From Plantibacter sp. VKM Ac-2880 (GTDB lineage: Bacteria > Actinomycetota > Actinomycetes > Actinomycetales > Microbacteriaceae), in NCBI RefSeq assembly GCF_015351235.1, contig NZ_JADKSJ010000001.1, positions 1,303,530 through 1,367,529 on the forward strand: 64,000 bases of DNA, in the 5' to 3' direction. The position numbers were made by a program, and so were the translations under genes. Below, one piece after another: positions 46,385 through 53,665 of this stretch; within the stretch, counting starts at the first letter, position 1; the number at the start of each line of letters is the position of its first letter. Below the pieces are notes generated by a model. The model did no database searches. It was given only the letters and a program-made list of their open reading frames with translations, and had not been told where the DNA came from.

Positions 46385-49300
46385 ATGCACCATGACGACG
46401 CGCTCATCGAAGCCCGGATCGCCCGCTTCATGCGGGAGCGGCTCACCCCGGCGCTCCTCCGGAGGTCGGAGCCACTCGGCGTGACGGCCTGGGAGGTCCC
46501 GGGTGAACCCGTCCCGTTCGAGACCGCCGTCGCCGAGGACCACCGGCCGTTCGCCGTCGGCGACGCCTGGGGGAGACCGTGGGGGACCACCTGGTTCCAC
46601 GTCACGGGGACGGTGCCCACCGGGTGGGACGAGCCGGGGACGCGCATCGAGCTCCTGATCGACCTCGGGTTCTCCGTCGCTCAACCCGGATTCCAGGCGG
46701 AGGGTCTCGTGTACGACCCGAGCGGACGGATCGTGAAGGCGCTCGAACCCCTGAACACGCACGTCCCGGTGCACGTCGGTGCGGGCGGCGTCGTCGACGT
46801 CTGGGTGGAGGCGGCCTCGAACCCGGACGTCGCCGGAGTGTGGGACTTCGCGCCCACTCCGCTCGGCGATCCCGCGACCGCCGGCACGGAGCCGATCTAC
46901 CGCCTCAACCGTGTGGACGTCGTCCAGCTCGACGTCACGGTCTGGGAGCTGCTGCAGGATTTCTGGACGCTCGACGGCCTCCGACGCGAACTGGGTCCGG
47001 AGCTGCCTCGGCGGGCCGAGCTCCTGCGTGGTCTCGGCAGGGCCGTGCAGGAGGTCGACCCCGACGACGTCGCCGGGACCGCGCAGCTCGGCCGCGACGT
47101 GCTCGCGCCGCTGCTCGCCGCTCCCGCCTCCGCGAGCGCGCACCGCATCATCGCCGTCGGTCACGCCCACATCGACTCGGCCTGGTTGTGGCCCGTGCGC
47201 GAGACGATCCGGAAGTGCGCGCGCACCTTCTCGAACGTCCTGGACCTCATGGACCACGATCCGGACTTCGTGTTCGCCTGCTCCTCCGCCCAGCAGTTCG
47301 CCTGGATGCGCGACCACTACCCGGAGCTCTTCGAGCGCATCCGGTCGCGGGTCGCGGAGGGACGCTTCGTCCCCGTGGGCGGCATGTGGGTGGAGTCGGA
47401 CACCAACCTCCCGGGAGGGGAGGCGATGGCCCGCCAGTTCGTAGCCGGGAAGGGGTTCTTCCTGGAGGAGTTCGGGCTGGACCTGACGGAGGTGTGGCTG
47501 CCGGACTCCTTCGGGTACTCCGCGGCGATGCCGCAGATCGTCGCCGCAGCCGGCGCCACGCACTTCCTGACGCAGAAGGTCTCCTGGAACGAGACGAACC
47601 GCTTCCCGCATCACACCTTTCTTTGGGAGGGGATCGATGGCACCCGGGTCTTCACCCACTTCCCGCCGGCGGACACGTACAACTCGGCGCTCGCGGCGAG
47701 CGACCTCCACCGGGCGCAGCGGCAGTTCCAGGAGAAGGGCGAGTCGAACGTCTCGCTGCTCCCGTTCGGTCACGGCGACGGTGGTGGAGGACCGACGCGC
47801 GAGATGCTCGCTGCCGCCGTGAGGACCAGGTCACTCGAAGGGTCGCCCACGGTCGAGATCGGCACGCCGAGTGCGTTCTTCGCAGCGGCCCGGGCCGACT
47901 ACCCCTCGCCGCCGGTGTGGTCGGGGGAGCTCTACCTGGAGTTCCACCGGGGGACCTACACCTCGCAGGCCAGGACGAAACGGGGCAACCGCCGGAGCGA
48001 GCACCTGCTCCGCGAGGCGGAGCTCTGGGCGGCGACGGCGGCGATCAGGACCGGTGTCGAGTACCCCTACGACACCCTCGACGAGGCGTGGCACACGGTC
48101 CTCCTCCAGCAGTTCCACGACATCCTGCCGGGTTCGTCGATCGCCTGGGTCCACCAGGTCGCGGAGGCGAACTATCGCGCCGTGGCCGAGCGTCTGGCCG
48201 CGCTCGTCGACGAGTCACTCCGTGCGCTCACCGCGCCGGGCGATGGCGGACCGGTGGGGTTCGCGAACGCGTCACCGTTCGTCGTCGACGGCGTACCGGC
48301 GCTCGGTGTCGCGGCCACGACCACGACCGGCCGAGCCGTCCTGTCCGCGCGCGCCGACGGTGGCTTCGTGCTCGACAACGGCCTCGTCCGCGTCACGGTC
48401 GACCCGGACGGGCGCGTCACCTCGGTCCTCGACCTCGCGGCGGACCGGGAGGTCGTCGCGCCCGGTGCCGCTGCCGCGGAGCTGCAGCTCTTCCGCGACA
48501 CCCCGAACCAGTGGGACGCCTGGGACGTGGACCTCGCGGATAGGACGCACTGGACCGTGCTGGACCGGGCCGACGCCGTCGAGGTCGCGCTCGAGACGCC
48601 TGGTCGCGTCGCGGTCCTCGTCCGACGGAGCTTCGGGTCCTCCTCGGTCACCCAGACGATCGCGCTCGATGCGGGGCGTCCTACCGTCGACATCCTGACG
48701 GCCGTCGACTGGCACGAACGCCAGAAGCTGCTGAAACTCGCCTTCCCGCTGGACGTCCGGGCCGACGTCGCGAGCTCCGAGATCCAGTTCGGCCACGTCG
48801 ACCGTCCGACGGCGGTGAACACCTCCTGGGATGCTGCCCGCTTCGAGACGGCGGCGCACCGGTGGGTGCACGTCGGGGAGCCCGGGTACGGCCTGGCGGT
48901 GGCGAACGACTCCACCTACGGACACGACGTCACCCGCACGACGCGCGAGGGTGGCGGCACGACGACGCTCGTCCGGCAGTCGTTGCTGCGGGCGCCCCGG
49001 TTCCCGGACCCGACGGCGGACCAGGGGGAGCACGTCCTGCGGTCGACCCTCACGGTCGGTACCGGGATCCTCGACGCCGCGGCCGAGGGGTACCGGATCA
49101 ACCTGCCGCTCCGGCCGGTCCAGGGCGCGGCGGTGGATCCGATCGTCGTCGTCGACCGACCCGGCATCGTCGTCGAGGCCGTCAAGCTCGCGGAGGACCG
49201 CTCAGGCGATCTGGTCGTCCGACTCTACGAGGCCACCGGCGGCCGCTCGACCGGTCGGGTGTCGTTCGGGTTCCCGGTCCGGTCGGTCCGACGGACGGAC

Positions 49301-49411
49301 CTCCTCGAGCGTGAGCACGGCGAACAGCCTCGACTCGCCCCGGACGGTTCCGTGCAGCTGCGCCTGCGCCCGTTCGAGATCCTCACGCTGCGGGTCGCCC
49401 GGGCGCACTGA
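46385..49411 (+). CDS. Alpha-mannosidase, glycoside hydrolase family 38
   Basis: The 1008-residue enzyme has no signal peptide and should act in the cytoplasm on imported mannosides. The catalytic domain starts near residue 255 with GHAHIDSAWLWP (His262 and Asp264 as zinc ligands), the nucleophile Asp374 is in WLPDSFGYSAAMPQI, and ESDTNLPGGEA and LPFGHGDGGGG supply further active-site residues. The C-terminal half is the GH38 beta-sandwich. Its place after an importer without another hydrolase implies uptake and intracellular trimming of alpha-mannosyl glycans. A bidirectional terminator follows. Confidence 0.94.
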   Translation: MHHDDALIEARIARFMRERLTPALLRRSEPLGVTAWEVPGEPVPFETAVAEDHRPFAVGDAWGRPWGTTWFHVTGTVPTGWDEPGTRIELLIDLGFSVAQPGFQAEGLVYDPSGRIVKALEPLNTHVPVHVGAGGVVDVWVEAASNPDVAGVWDFAPTPLGDPATAGTEPIYRLNRVDVVQLDVTVWELLQDFWTLDGLRRELGPELPRRAELLRGLGRAVQEVDPDDVAGTAQLGRDVLAPLLAAPASASAHRIIAVGHAHIDSAWLWPVRETIRKCARTFSNVLDLMDHDPDFVFACSSAQQFAWMRDHYPELFERIRSRVAEGRFVPVGGMWVESDTNLPGGEAMARQFVAGKGFFLEEFGLDLTEVWLPDSFGYSAAMPQIVAAAGATHFLTQKVSWNETNRFPHHTFLWEGIDGTRVFTHFPPADTYNSALAASDLHRAQRQFQEKGESNVSLLPFGHGDGGGGPTREMLAAAVRTRSLEGSPTVEIGTPSAFFAAARADYPSPPVWSGELYLEFHRGTYTSQARTKRGNRRSEHLLREAELWAATAAIRTGVEYPYDTLDEAWHTVLLQQFHDILPGSSIAWVHQVAEANYRAVAERLAALVDESLRALTAPGDGGPVGFANASPFVVDGVPALGVAATTTTGRAVLSARADGGFVLDNGLVRVTVDPDGRVTSVLDLAADREVVAPGAAAAELQLFRDTPNQWDAWDVDLADRTHWTVLDRADAVEVALETPGRVAVLVRRSFGSSSVTQTIALDAGRPTVDILTAVDWHERQKLLKLAFPLDVRADVASSEIQFGHVDRPTAVNTSWDAARFETAAHRWVHVGEPGYGLAVANDSTYGHDVTRTTREGGGTTTLVRQSLLRAPRFPDPTADQGEHVLRSTLTVGTGILDAAAEGYRINLPLRPVQGAAVDPIVVVDRPGIVVEAVKLAEDRSGDLVVRLYEATGGRSTGRVSFGFPVRSVRRTDLLEREHGEQPRLAPDGSVQLRLRPFEILTLRVARAH

Positions 49412-49415
49412 GCCC

Positions 49416-49453
49416 GGAACGGGCCCCGGATCAGGTGATCCGGGGCCCGTTCC
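49416..49453. terminator. Bidirectional terminator between GH38 and lipoprotein genes
   Basis: A perfect 18-bp stem (49416-49433 with 49436-49453) and two-base loop sits between convergent stops at 49411 and 49468. Confidence 0.9.
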
Positions 49454-49467
49454 GTGACGCCGAGGAC

Positions 49468-49881
49468 TCAGAGGCTGCAGGTCGTACCGAGGTCCGTGAA
49501 CTCGGACTGGAGCTTCGAGAGGGAGTCGGTCAGGGCGGCCTGGTCGGCGGTCGCCGGGTCGCTGACGGCGGTCCTCGCCTGTTCGATGAAGGCCTGGAGG
49601 GCGTCGACGGAGGCGTCCGCCGAGTCCTTGACCTCCTTGTTCGTGACCTTGCCGGCGGCCGCTTCGAAGGTGTCGGCGAAGTCGTCGAGCTGCGTCACGG
49701 CGCCCTCGGGGTCGGAGGAGAGCGAGCTGAGGCCGGACTGGAGCTTGGCTGCGGAGTCGGTCACCTCGGATTCGATCACCTTGCAGGCGTCGGCCTTGCT
49801 CTGGGCGCCACCGGCGCAGCCGGTGAGGAGCAGGCCTGCGACGGCGATCGCGCCGAGGAATGCTGCTGCGTTCTTCTTCAT
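49468..49881 (-). CDS. Small helical lipoprotein
   Basis: The 137-residue product has a signal peptide and lipobox (AIAVAGLLLTGC), then ~110 residues predicted as amphipathic helices rich in Ala, Asp and Ser with a regular heptad-like pattern (VTDSAAKLQSGLSSL, QLDDFADTFEAAAGKV, DSLSKLQSEFTDL). Cys residues at DACKV and near the C-terminal TTCSL could form a disulfide. No known family is recognised; an extracellular coiled-coil or binding role is only a guess. ATG 49881 begins the signal peptide. Confidence 0.78.
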   Translation of the reverse strand: MKKNAAAFLGAIAVAGLLLTGCAGGAQSKADACKVIESEVTDSAAKLQSGLSSLSSDPEGAVTQLDDFADTFEAAAGKVTNKEVKDSADASVDALQAFIEQARTAVSDPATADQAALTDSLSKLQSEFTDLGTTCSL

Positions 49882-50034
49882 GGTGGTGTGGGTCCCCCGT
49901 GTTCGGTACCCGTCACCGGGCCGCCCGCGCGCTGCGAGTCGGTCTCCAGGGTACCGCTGGAGGCCGACACCTGTCGGGGATCGGGCGGCATCGCATCGGC
50001 CAGCGGGCTGCGGCATGGACTTGCGCCGCGAATA

Positions 50035-50055
50035 TTTGTAAGCTTGGCAAACAAA
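50035..50055. promoter_or_regulatory. Inverted repeat TTTGT-N11-ACAAA upstream of the ROK kinase
   Basis: The 21-bp site lies in an AT-rich patch that stands out from the surrounding GC-rich sequence, between the divergent lipoprotein and the ROK-nagB operon. Its arms resemble operators of ROK- or GntR-type sugar repressors. Confidence 0.4.
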
Positions 50056-50097
50056 CCGGTGGGAGCAGCTTGCACCCGGGATCGAAGGAATCACGCC

Positions 50098-50139
50098 ATG
50101 CACACGAGTCACGACGATCTCTGCGGACGACCCGCGTGA
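50098..50139 (+). CDS. 13-codon leader ORF in front of the ROK kinase
   Basis: ATG at 50098 is preceded by AAGGA (50084-50088) and encodes MHTSHDDLCGRPA. Its TGA overlaps the GTG start of the kinase (GTGA at 50136-50139). This looks like a leader peptide that delivers ribosomes to the kinase gene, which has no ribosome site of its own. Confidence 0.4.
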   Translation: MHTSHDDLCGRPA

Positions 50140-51047
50140 GGGTGGGACTCGACATCGGCGGTACGAAGACCGACGCCGTCGTCGTCACCGACGACGGCGC
50201 GCTGCTGCACCGTCTCCGACGCCCGACCGGGCGGGGCGCGCAGGCCGTGGTGGAGACGGCTCTCGAGGCGGTCCGCGCACTCGCCCTCGCGGTCGACCGC
50301 CCGATCGACACCTTCACCTCGATCGGCGTCGGCATCCCCGGTCTGGTGGTGCCCGGCACCGGTGTCGTCGCCCATGCCGTCAACCTCGACGTCGAGGAGC
50401 TCGAGCTCGGCGCGATCCTCCATCGGCACCTCGCCGTGCCGGTCGCGGTGGAGAACGACGTCAAGGCGGCCGCGCTCGGCGCCTGGCAGCTGCTCGACGG
50501 CTCAGGCACCATGGCCTACCTGAACCTCGGAACAGGTGTCGCAGCCGGGATCATCACCGACGGTCGCCTGTGGCAGGGGTCGAGTGGCGTCGCCGGCGAA
50601 GTGGGGCACCTGTCGGTCGACCCCCTCGGTGATCGCTGCGGATGCGGCCAGCGCGGCTGCATCGAGACGATGGCCGCCGGCGGCGCCGTCGCCACCGCGT
50701 GGGGTGGGAGCGCCGCGCTCCCCGTGCTCGAGATGTTCGACCGCGCCGACGCCGGAGACCCGCGCGCCATCGCCCTCCGGGCGCGTCTCGGCCACGGCGC
50801 CGCGGCGGCCGTCCGCATCCTGACCCTCACCGTCGACGCCGACGACATCGTCCTCGGTGGGGGACTCACCGCTCTCGGCGGGCGCCTGCTTGCCGTCATC
50901 CGAGAGGCCCTGGCCGAATCCGCCGTCGGGTCCCGGTTCGTCGAATCACTCCACCTGGAACAGCGAGTGCGCTTCGTGCCGACGGGGTCACCCGTCGCGG
51001 CGGTCGGCGCGGCACTCGTGGGAAGAGGAGCGTCATCGCATGGCTGA
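50136..51047 (+). CDS. ROK-family sugar kinase
   Basis: The 303-residue enzyme has the N-terminal ATP-binding motif VGLDIGGTKTDAVVV, catalytic VENDVKAAALG with the Asp, and the ROK zinc motif CGCGQRGCIE, so it is an active sugar kinase type without the HTH of ROK repressors. Paired with nagB it most likely phosphorylates N-acetylglucosamine, glucosamine or mannose-type sugars. GTG 50136 overlaps the leader stop; GTG 50142 is a weaker alternative. It overlaps nagB by eight bases. Confidence 0.87.
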   Translation: MRVGLDIGGTKTDAVVVTDDGALLHRLRRPTGRGAQAVVETALEAVRALALAVDRPIDTFTSIGVGIPGLVVPGTGVVAHAVNLDVEELELGAILHRHLAVPVAVENDVKAAALGAWQLLDGSGTMAYLNLGTGVAAGIITDGRLWQGSSGVAGEVGHLSVDPLGDRCGCGQRGCIETMAAGGAVATAWGGSAALPVLEMFDRADAGDPRAIALRARLGHGAAAAVRILTLTVDADDIVLGGGLTALGGRLLAVIREALAESAVGSRFVESLHLEQRVRFVPTGSPVAAVGAALVGRGASSHG

Positions 51048-51819
51048 AGTCGTGATCGTGAAGGATGCAGCAGCCGCAGGGGACCTCGTCGCGGCGGCGG
51101 TCGTCGCGCTGATCTCGGGGCGGCCCGACGCCGTCCTCGGGCTGGCGACGGGATCCACGCCGGTACCCGTCTACGCGGCGCTCGCCGAGCGGACGCGCGG
51201 ACTCGATCTGTCGCAGGTGCGCGGCTTCGCCCTCGACGAGTACGTCGGGCTGCCGGCCGGGCACCCCGAGTCGTACCGCGCCGTCATCACCCGCGAGGTC
51301 GTGGAGCCGCTCGGACTCGTGCCGGAGCGCATCCACGTGCCGAACGGTGCGACGGAGACCATCCAGCATGCCGGCGTCGACTACGAAGCGGCGATCGAAG
51401 CCGCCGGTGGCGTCGACCTGCAGATCCTCGGCATCGGCACCGACGGCCACATCGGGTTCAACGAGCCCGGCTCGTCGTTCGCCTCCCTGACCCGGGTGAA
51501 GACGCTCACCGAGCAGACCCGTCGCGACAACGCGCGGTTCTTCGACTCGATCGACGACGTCCCGATGCACTGCATCACGCAGGGGCTCGGCACCATCCTG
51601 CGCGCGAGGCATCTCGTGCTCCTGGCGTTCGGCGCGGGGAAGGCGGCCGCCATCGCCGCCGCGCTCGAGGGGCCGCTGTCCGCGAGCCTGCCCGGTTCCG
51701 CCGTGCAGTTGCACCCGCGCGCCACCGTCGTCGTCGACGAGGCGGCGGCGTCCGAGCTCCAGCACGCGGACTACTACCGCTACGCCTACGCGAACAAGCC
51801 GGCCTGGCAGGGGATCTGA
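51040..51819 (+). CDS. nagB: Glucosamine-6-phosphate deaminase
   Basis: NagB converts glucosamine-6-phosphate to fructose-6-phosphate and ammonia. The 259-residue protein shows LGLATGSTPVPVY for phosphate binding, FALDEYVGLPAGHPESY with the catalytic Asp66, and GIGTDGHIGFNEPGSSF. AGAGGAG lies ahead of ATG 51040, which overlaps the kinase. The partner deacetylase nagA is at the right edge of the window, 11 kb away. Confidence 0.94.
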   Translation: MAEVVIVKDAAAAGDLVAAAVVALISGRPDAVLGLATGSTPVPVYAALAERTRGLDLSQVRGFALDEYVGLPAGHPESYRAVITREVVEPLGLVPERIHVPNGATETIQHAGVDYEAAIEAAGGVDLQILGIGTDGHIGFNEPGSSFASLTRVKTLTEQTRRDNARFFDSIDDVPMHCITQGLGTILRARHLVLLAFGAGKAAAIAAALEGPLSASLPGSAVQLHPRATVVVDEAAASELQHADYYRYAYANKPAWQGI

Positions 51820-51840
51820 CCGCGGTACCCGAGGCGGCCC

Positions 51841-51863
51841 TTCGACAGGCTCAGGGACCGTTG
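51841..51863 (+). repeat. Copy of the GACAGGCTCAGGGACC dispersed repeat
   Basis: TTCGACAGGCTCAGGGACCG at 51841-51860 is identical to the core of the repeat cluster at 61362-61516 and directly precedes the tandem array. Confidence 0.75.
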
Positions 51864-51939
51864 GGCGGCTGAGGGACCGGCCGGCAGCTCAGGGACCGGT
51901 CGGCAGCTCAGGGACCGGTCGGCGGCTGAGGGACCGGAG
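51864..51939 (+). repeat. Four tandem 19-bp units (GGCRGCTSAGGGACCGGNC)
   Basis: Units start at 51864, 51883, 51902 and 51921. The middle two are identical; the outer ones read GGCGGCTGAGGGACCGG. They share the GGGACCG tail of the adjacent dispersed repeat and lie between the convergent nagB and azlD genes. Confidence 0.8.
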
Positions 51940-51957
51940 CGTGGGTCCGGGGCCGGA

Positions 51958-52281
51958 TCAGGCGACGCCGGCCAGGCGCAGGAGCGCGGTGCTGACGGCC
52001 GCGGCCAACACGATCACGACGAACGGCGCCTCCCGCCACGCGAGGACGCCGGCGACGAGCACGCCCGAGAGTCTCGCGATGCCGGCGAACTGCTGGTCCT
52101 GCGTGAGTGCGGTGGTCGCCAGCACGGCGGCGAGGAGGACGATTGCGGCATCGGCGAGGAGGGTCTCGACGCGTTCCGAGACCTCGGCGCGGGTGCGGAG
52201 GAGTGGTCCGGCCAGACGGAACGCGTAGGTCCCCGCGGCGAGGATGACGACCCCGGCCAGGACGATGAGGGACTCGTTCAC
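51958..52281 (-). CDS. azlD: AzlD-family branched-chain amino-acid exporter subunit
   Basis: The 107-residue protein has three hydrophobic helices and the AzlD pattern AGTYAFRLAGPLL near the start, which is the conserved part of the family. With AzlC it forms a two-component exporter for branched-chain or related amino acids. GTG 52281 overlaps the azlC stop (GTGA), which fixes the start even though the frame stays open upstream. Confidence 0.9.
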   Translation of the reverse strand: MNESLIVLAGVVILAAGTYAFRLAGPLLRTRAEVSERVETLLADAAIVLLAAVLATTALTQDQQFAGIARLSGVLVAGVLAWREAPFVVIVLAAAVSTALLRLAGVA

Positions 52282-52967
52282 GAGGCGACCTGCTTCGTCT
52301 GTCGTCGGCGGCCGAACCCGAGGAGCAGGCCGACCAGGGACAGCAGGACGGGGACGCCCGCCGGGAGGAACGGGGTCGCCGCGACGGCGACGACGGCTCC
52401 GACGAGTGCGGCTCGCCTCGTGCGGCGCTCGCGGAGTGCGGGGAAGATGAGCGCCAGGAGGACCGCCGGGAACATCGCGTCGAGCCCGAACGCGTCCGTG
52501 TCCTCGATGACCGAACCGGCGAACGCCCCGAGCGCCGCCCCGGCGGGCCAGCAGAGCAGGATGCCGAGACCGCAGGCCCAGAAGGCGGCGCGCTTGCGGT
52601 CGAGCGTGTCCTGGTCGAGGGCGAAGACGACGGACTCGTCGTTCAGCAGGTGTGTCCCGAGGATCCGGCGCCAGCCCGTCCCGACGACCTCGTGGATCGC
52701 GAGACCGAAGGGGAGGTGTCGTGCGTTGACGAGCAGGCCGGCCAGGGCGGCCGTCAGCGGACTGCCTCCGGCCGCCACGACGCCGACGAACAGGATCTCC
52801 GAGGCGCCGGCGAGGACGAGCAGGGCGAGTGCCAGCACCACCCAGGGCTGCAGGCCGGAGTGGACGGCGACCGCGCCGTAGGAGATGCCGACGAGTCCGT
52901 CGGCCACGCACACGAGCACGATGGCACGGGTGGTCCTCCGACCGAGCAGACTCCATATCGAACGCAC
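52278..52967 (-). CDS. azlC: AzlC-family branched-chain amino-acid exporter
   Basis: The 229-residue membrane protein has about five to six helices with VADGLVGISYGAVAVHSGL, GASEILFVGVVAAGG, the hallmark NARHLPFGLAI and LLNDESVVFAL motifs of AzlC. It pairs with AzlD. The start is GTG 52967 (another GTG six bases upstream is possible), just after a TATAGT on the minus strand. The promoter region carries repeated sites for the divergent XRE-cupin regulator, which probably controls the operon. Confidence 0.88.
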   Translation of the reverse strand: MRSIWSLLGRRTTRAIVLVCVADGLVGISYGAVAVHSGLQPWVVLALALLVLAGASEILFVGVVAAGGSPLTAALAGLLVNARHLPFGLAIHEVVGTGWRRILGTHLLNDESVVFALDQDTLDRKRAAFWACGLGILLCWPAGAALGAFAGSVIEDTDAFGLDAMFPAVLLALIFPALRERRTRRAALVGAVVAVAATPFLPAGVPVLLSLVGLLLGFGRRRQTKQVAS

Positions 52968-53036
52968 GTACACTATATTGAACGTCCGTCCATCGTTCGT
53001 CAAATCGAACGCACGGCCTATTGGAGTGAACGCATG
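52957..53036. promoter_or_regulatory. Four repeated ATYGAACGNMCG-like sites between azlC and the XRE regulator
   Basis: ATCGAACGCACG occurs at 52957-52968 and 53004-53015, ATTGAACGTCCG at 52977-52988 and a weaker AGTGAACGCATG at 53025-53036. Start-to-start spacings are 20, 27 and 21 bases. One site is also half of an inverted repeat CGTTCG-N6-CGAACG (52994-53011). They overlap the TATAGT of azlC (52972-52977) and the start of the regulator, as expected for an autoregulated divergent operator. Confidence 0.6.
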
Positions 53037-53606
53037 ATCCAGATGGAGCAACCGGACGACGGAGCACCGCACGCCGCGGTCGCAGCGGCACTGACCCGCG
53101 AACGGCAGCGCGCCGGTCTCTCCCTCGCCGAGGTCGCCCGTCGCGCAGGGATCGCGAAGTCGACCCTGTCCCAGCTGGAGGCGGGACTCGGCAATCCCAG
53201 CCTCGAGACCCTCTGGTCGCTCAGCGTCACCCTCGACGTCCCCTTCGCGCGCCTCGTCGAGCCGGTGCGACGGCCCGTCCAGGTGATCCGCGCGGGGGAG
53301 GGGCCGACGCTCGCCGCGTCCGGAGCGAACTACGTCGCGACAGTGCTGTCGGCCTGTCCGCCGAACGCGCGGCGGGACATCTACCGCATCGTCGTCGAAC
53401 CGGGGGCGCCGCGGCTGTCCGAGCCGCACTCGCCCGGTGTCATCGAGCACTGGGTGATCAGCACCGGCCGGGCGTCGATCGGTCCCGTCGGTGAGGAGGT
53501 CGAACTCGGGCCAGGGGACTACCTCTCCCACGCAGGCGACGTGCCGCACTGCTTCGAGGCGCTCGAGCCGGGCACGACCGCCGTGGTCGTGACCGAACAC
53601 GTCTGA
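53034..53606 (+). CDS. XRE-family regulator with cupin domain
   Basis: The 190-residue protein has an N-terminal HTH_3 (residues ~18-70, AGLSLAEVARRAGIAKSTLS for the recognition helices) and a C-terminal cupin (from ~105, with SEPHSPGVIEHWVISTG and ELGPGDYLSHAGDVPHCFEAL) that probably binds an amino acid or similar ligand. GGAG lies seven bases before ATG 53034. It is divergent from azlC and likely represses azlCD and itself, releasing when the amino acid is abundant. Confidence 0.9.
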   Translation: MIQMEQPDDGAPHAAVAAALTRERQRAGLSLAEVARRAGIAKSTLSQLEAGLGNPSLETLWSLSVTLDVPFARLVEPVRRPVQVIRAGEGPTLAASGANYVATVLSACPPNARRDIYRIVVEPGAPRLSEPHSPGVIEHWVISTGRASIGPVGEEVELGPGDYLSHAGDVPHCFEALEPGTTAVVVTEHV

Positions 53607-53607
53607 G

Positions 53608-53650
53608 CGCCTCGACAGGCTCGGTGACCGCGGCGGCTCGGTGAGCGGGA
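53608..53650 (+). repeat. Diverged copy of the dispersed repeat
   Basis: GCCTCGACAGGCTCGGTGACCG followed by GGCGGCTCGGTGAGCGG mirrors the layout at 51841-51882 (full unit, then short unit), with several substitutions. It lies between the convergent XRE and PRD-regulator genes. Confidence 0.55.
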
Positions 53651-53665
53651 CGGCTCCGTGGGCGC

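Noticed and set aside
51864-51939. Short regular repeats that could suggest a CRISPR array
   Set aside because: Units are contiguous without spacers, 19 bp long, and no cas gene is present.
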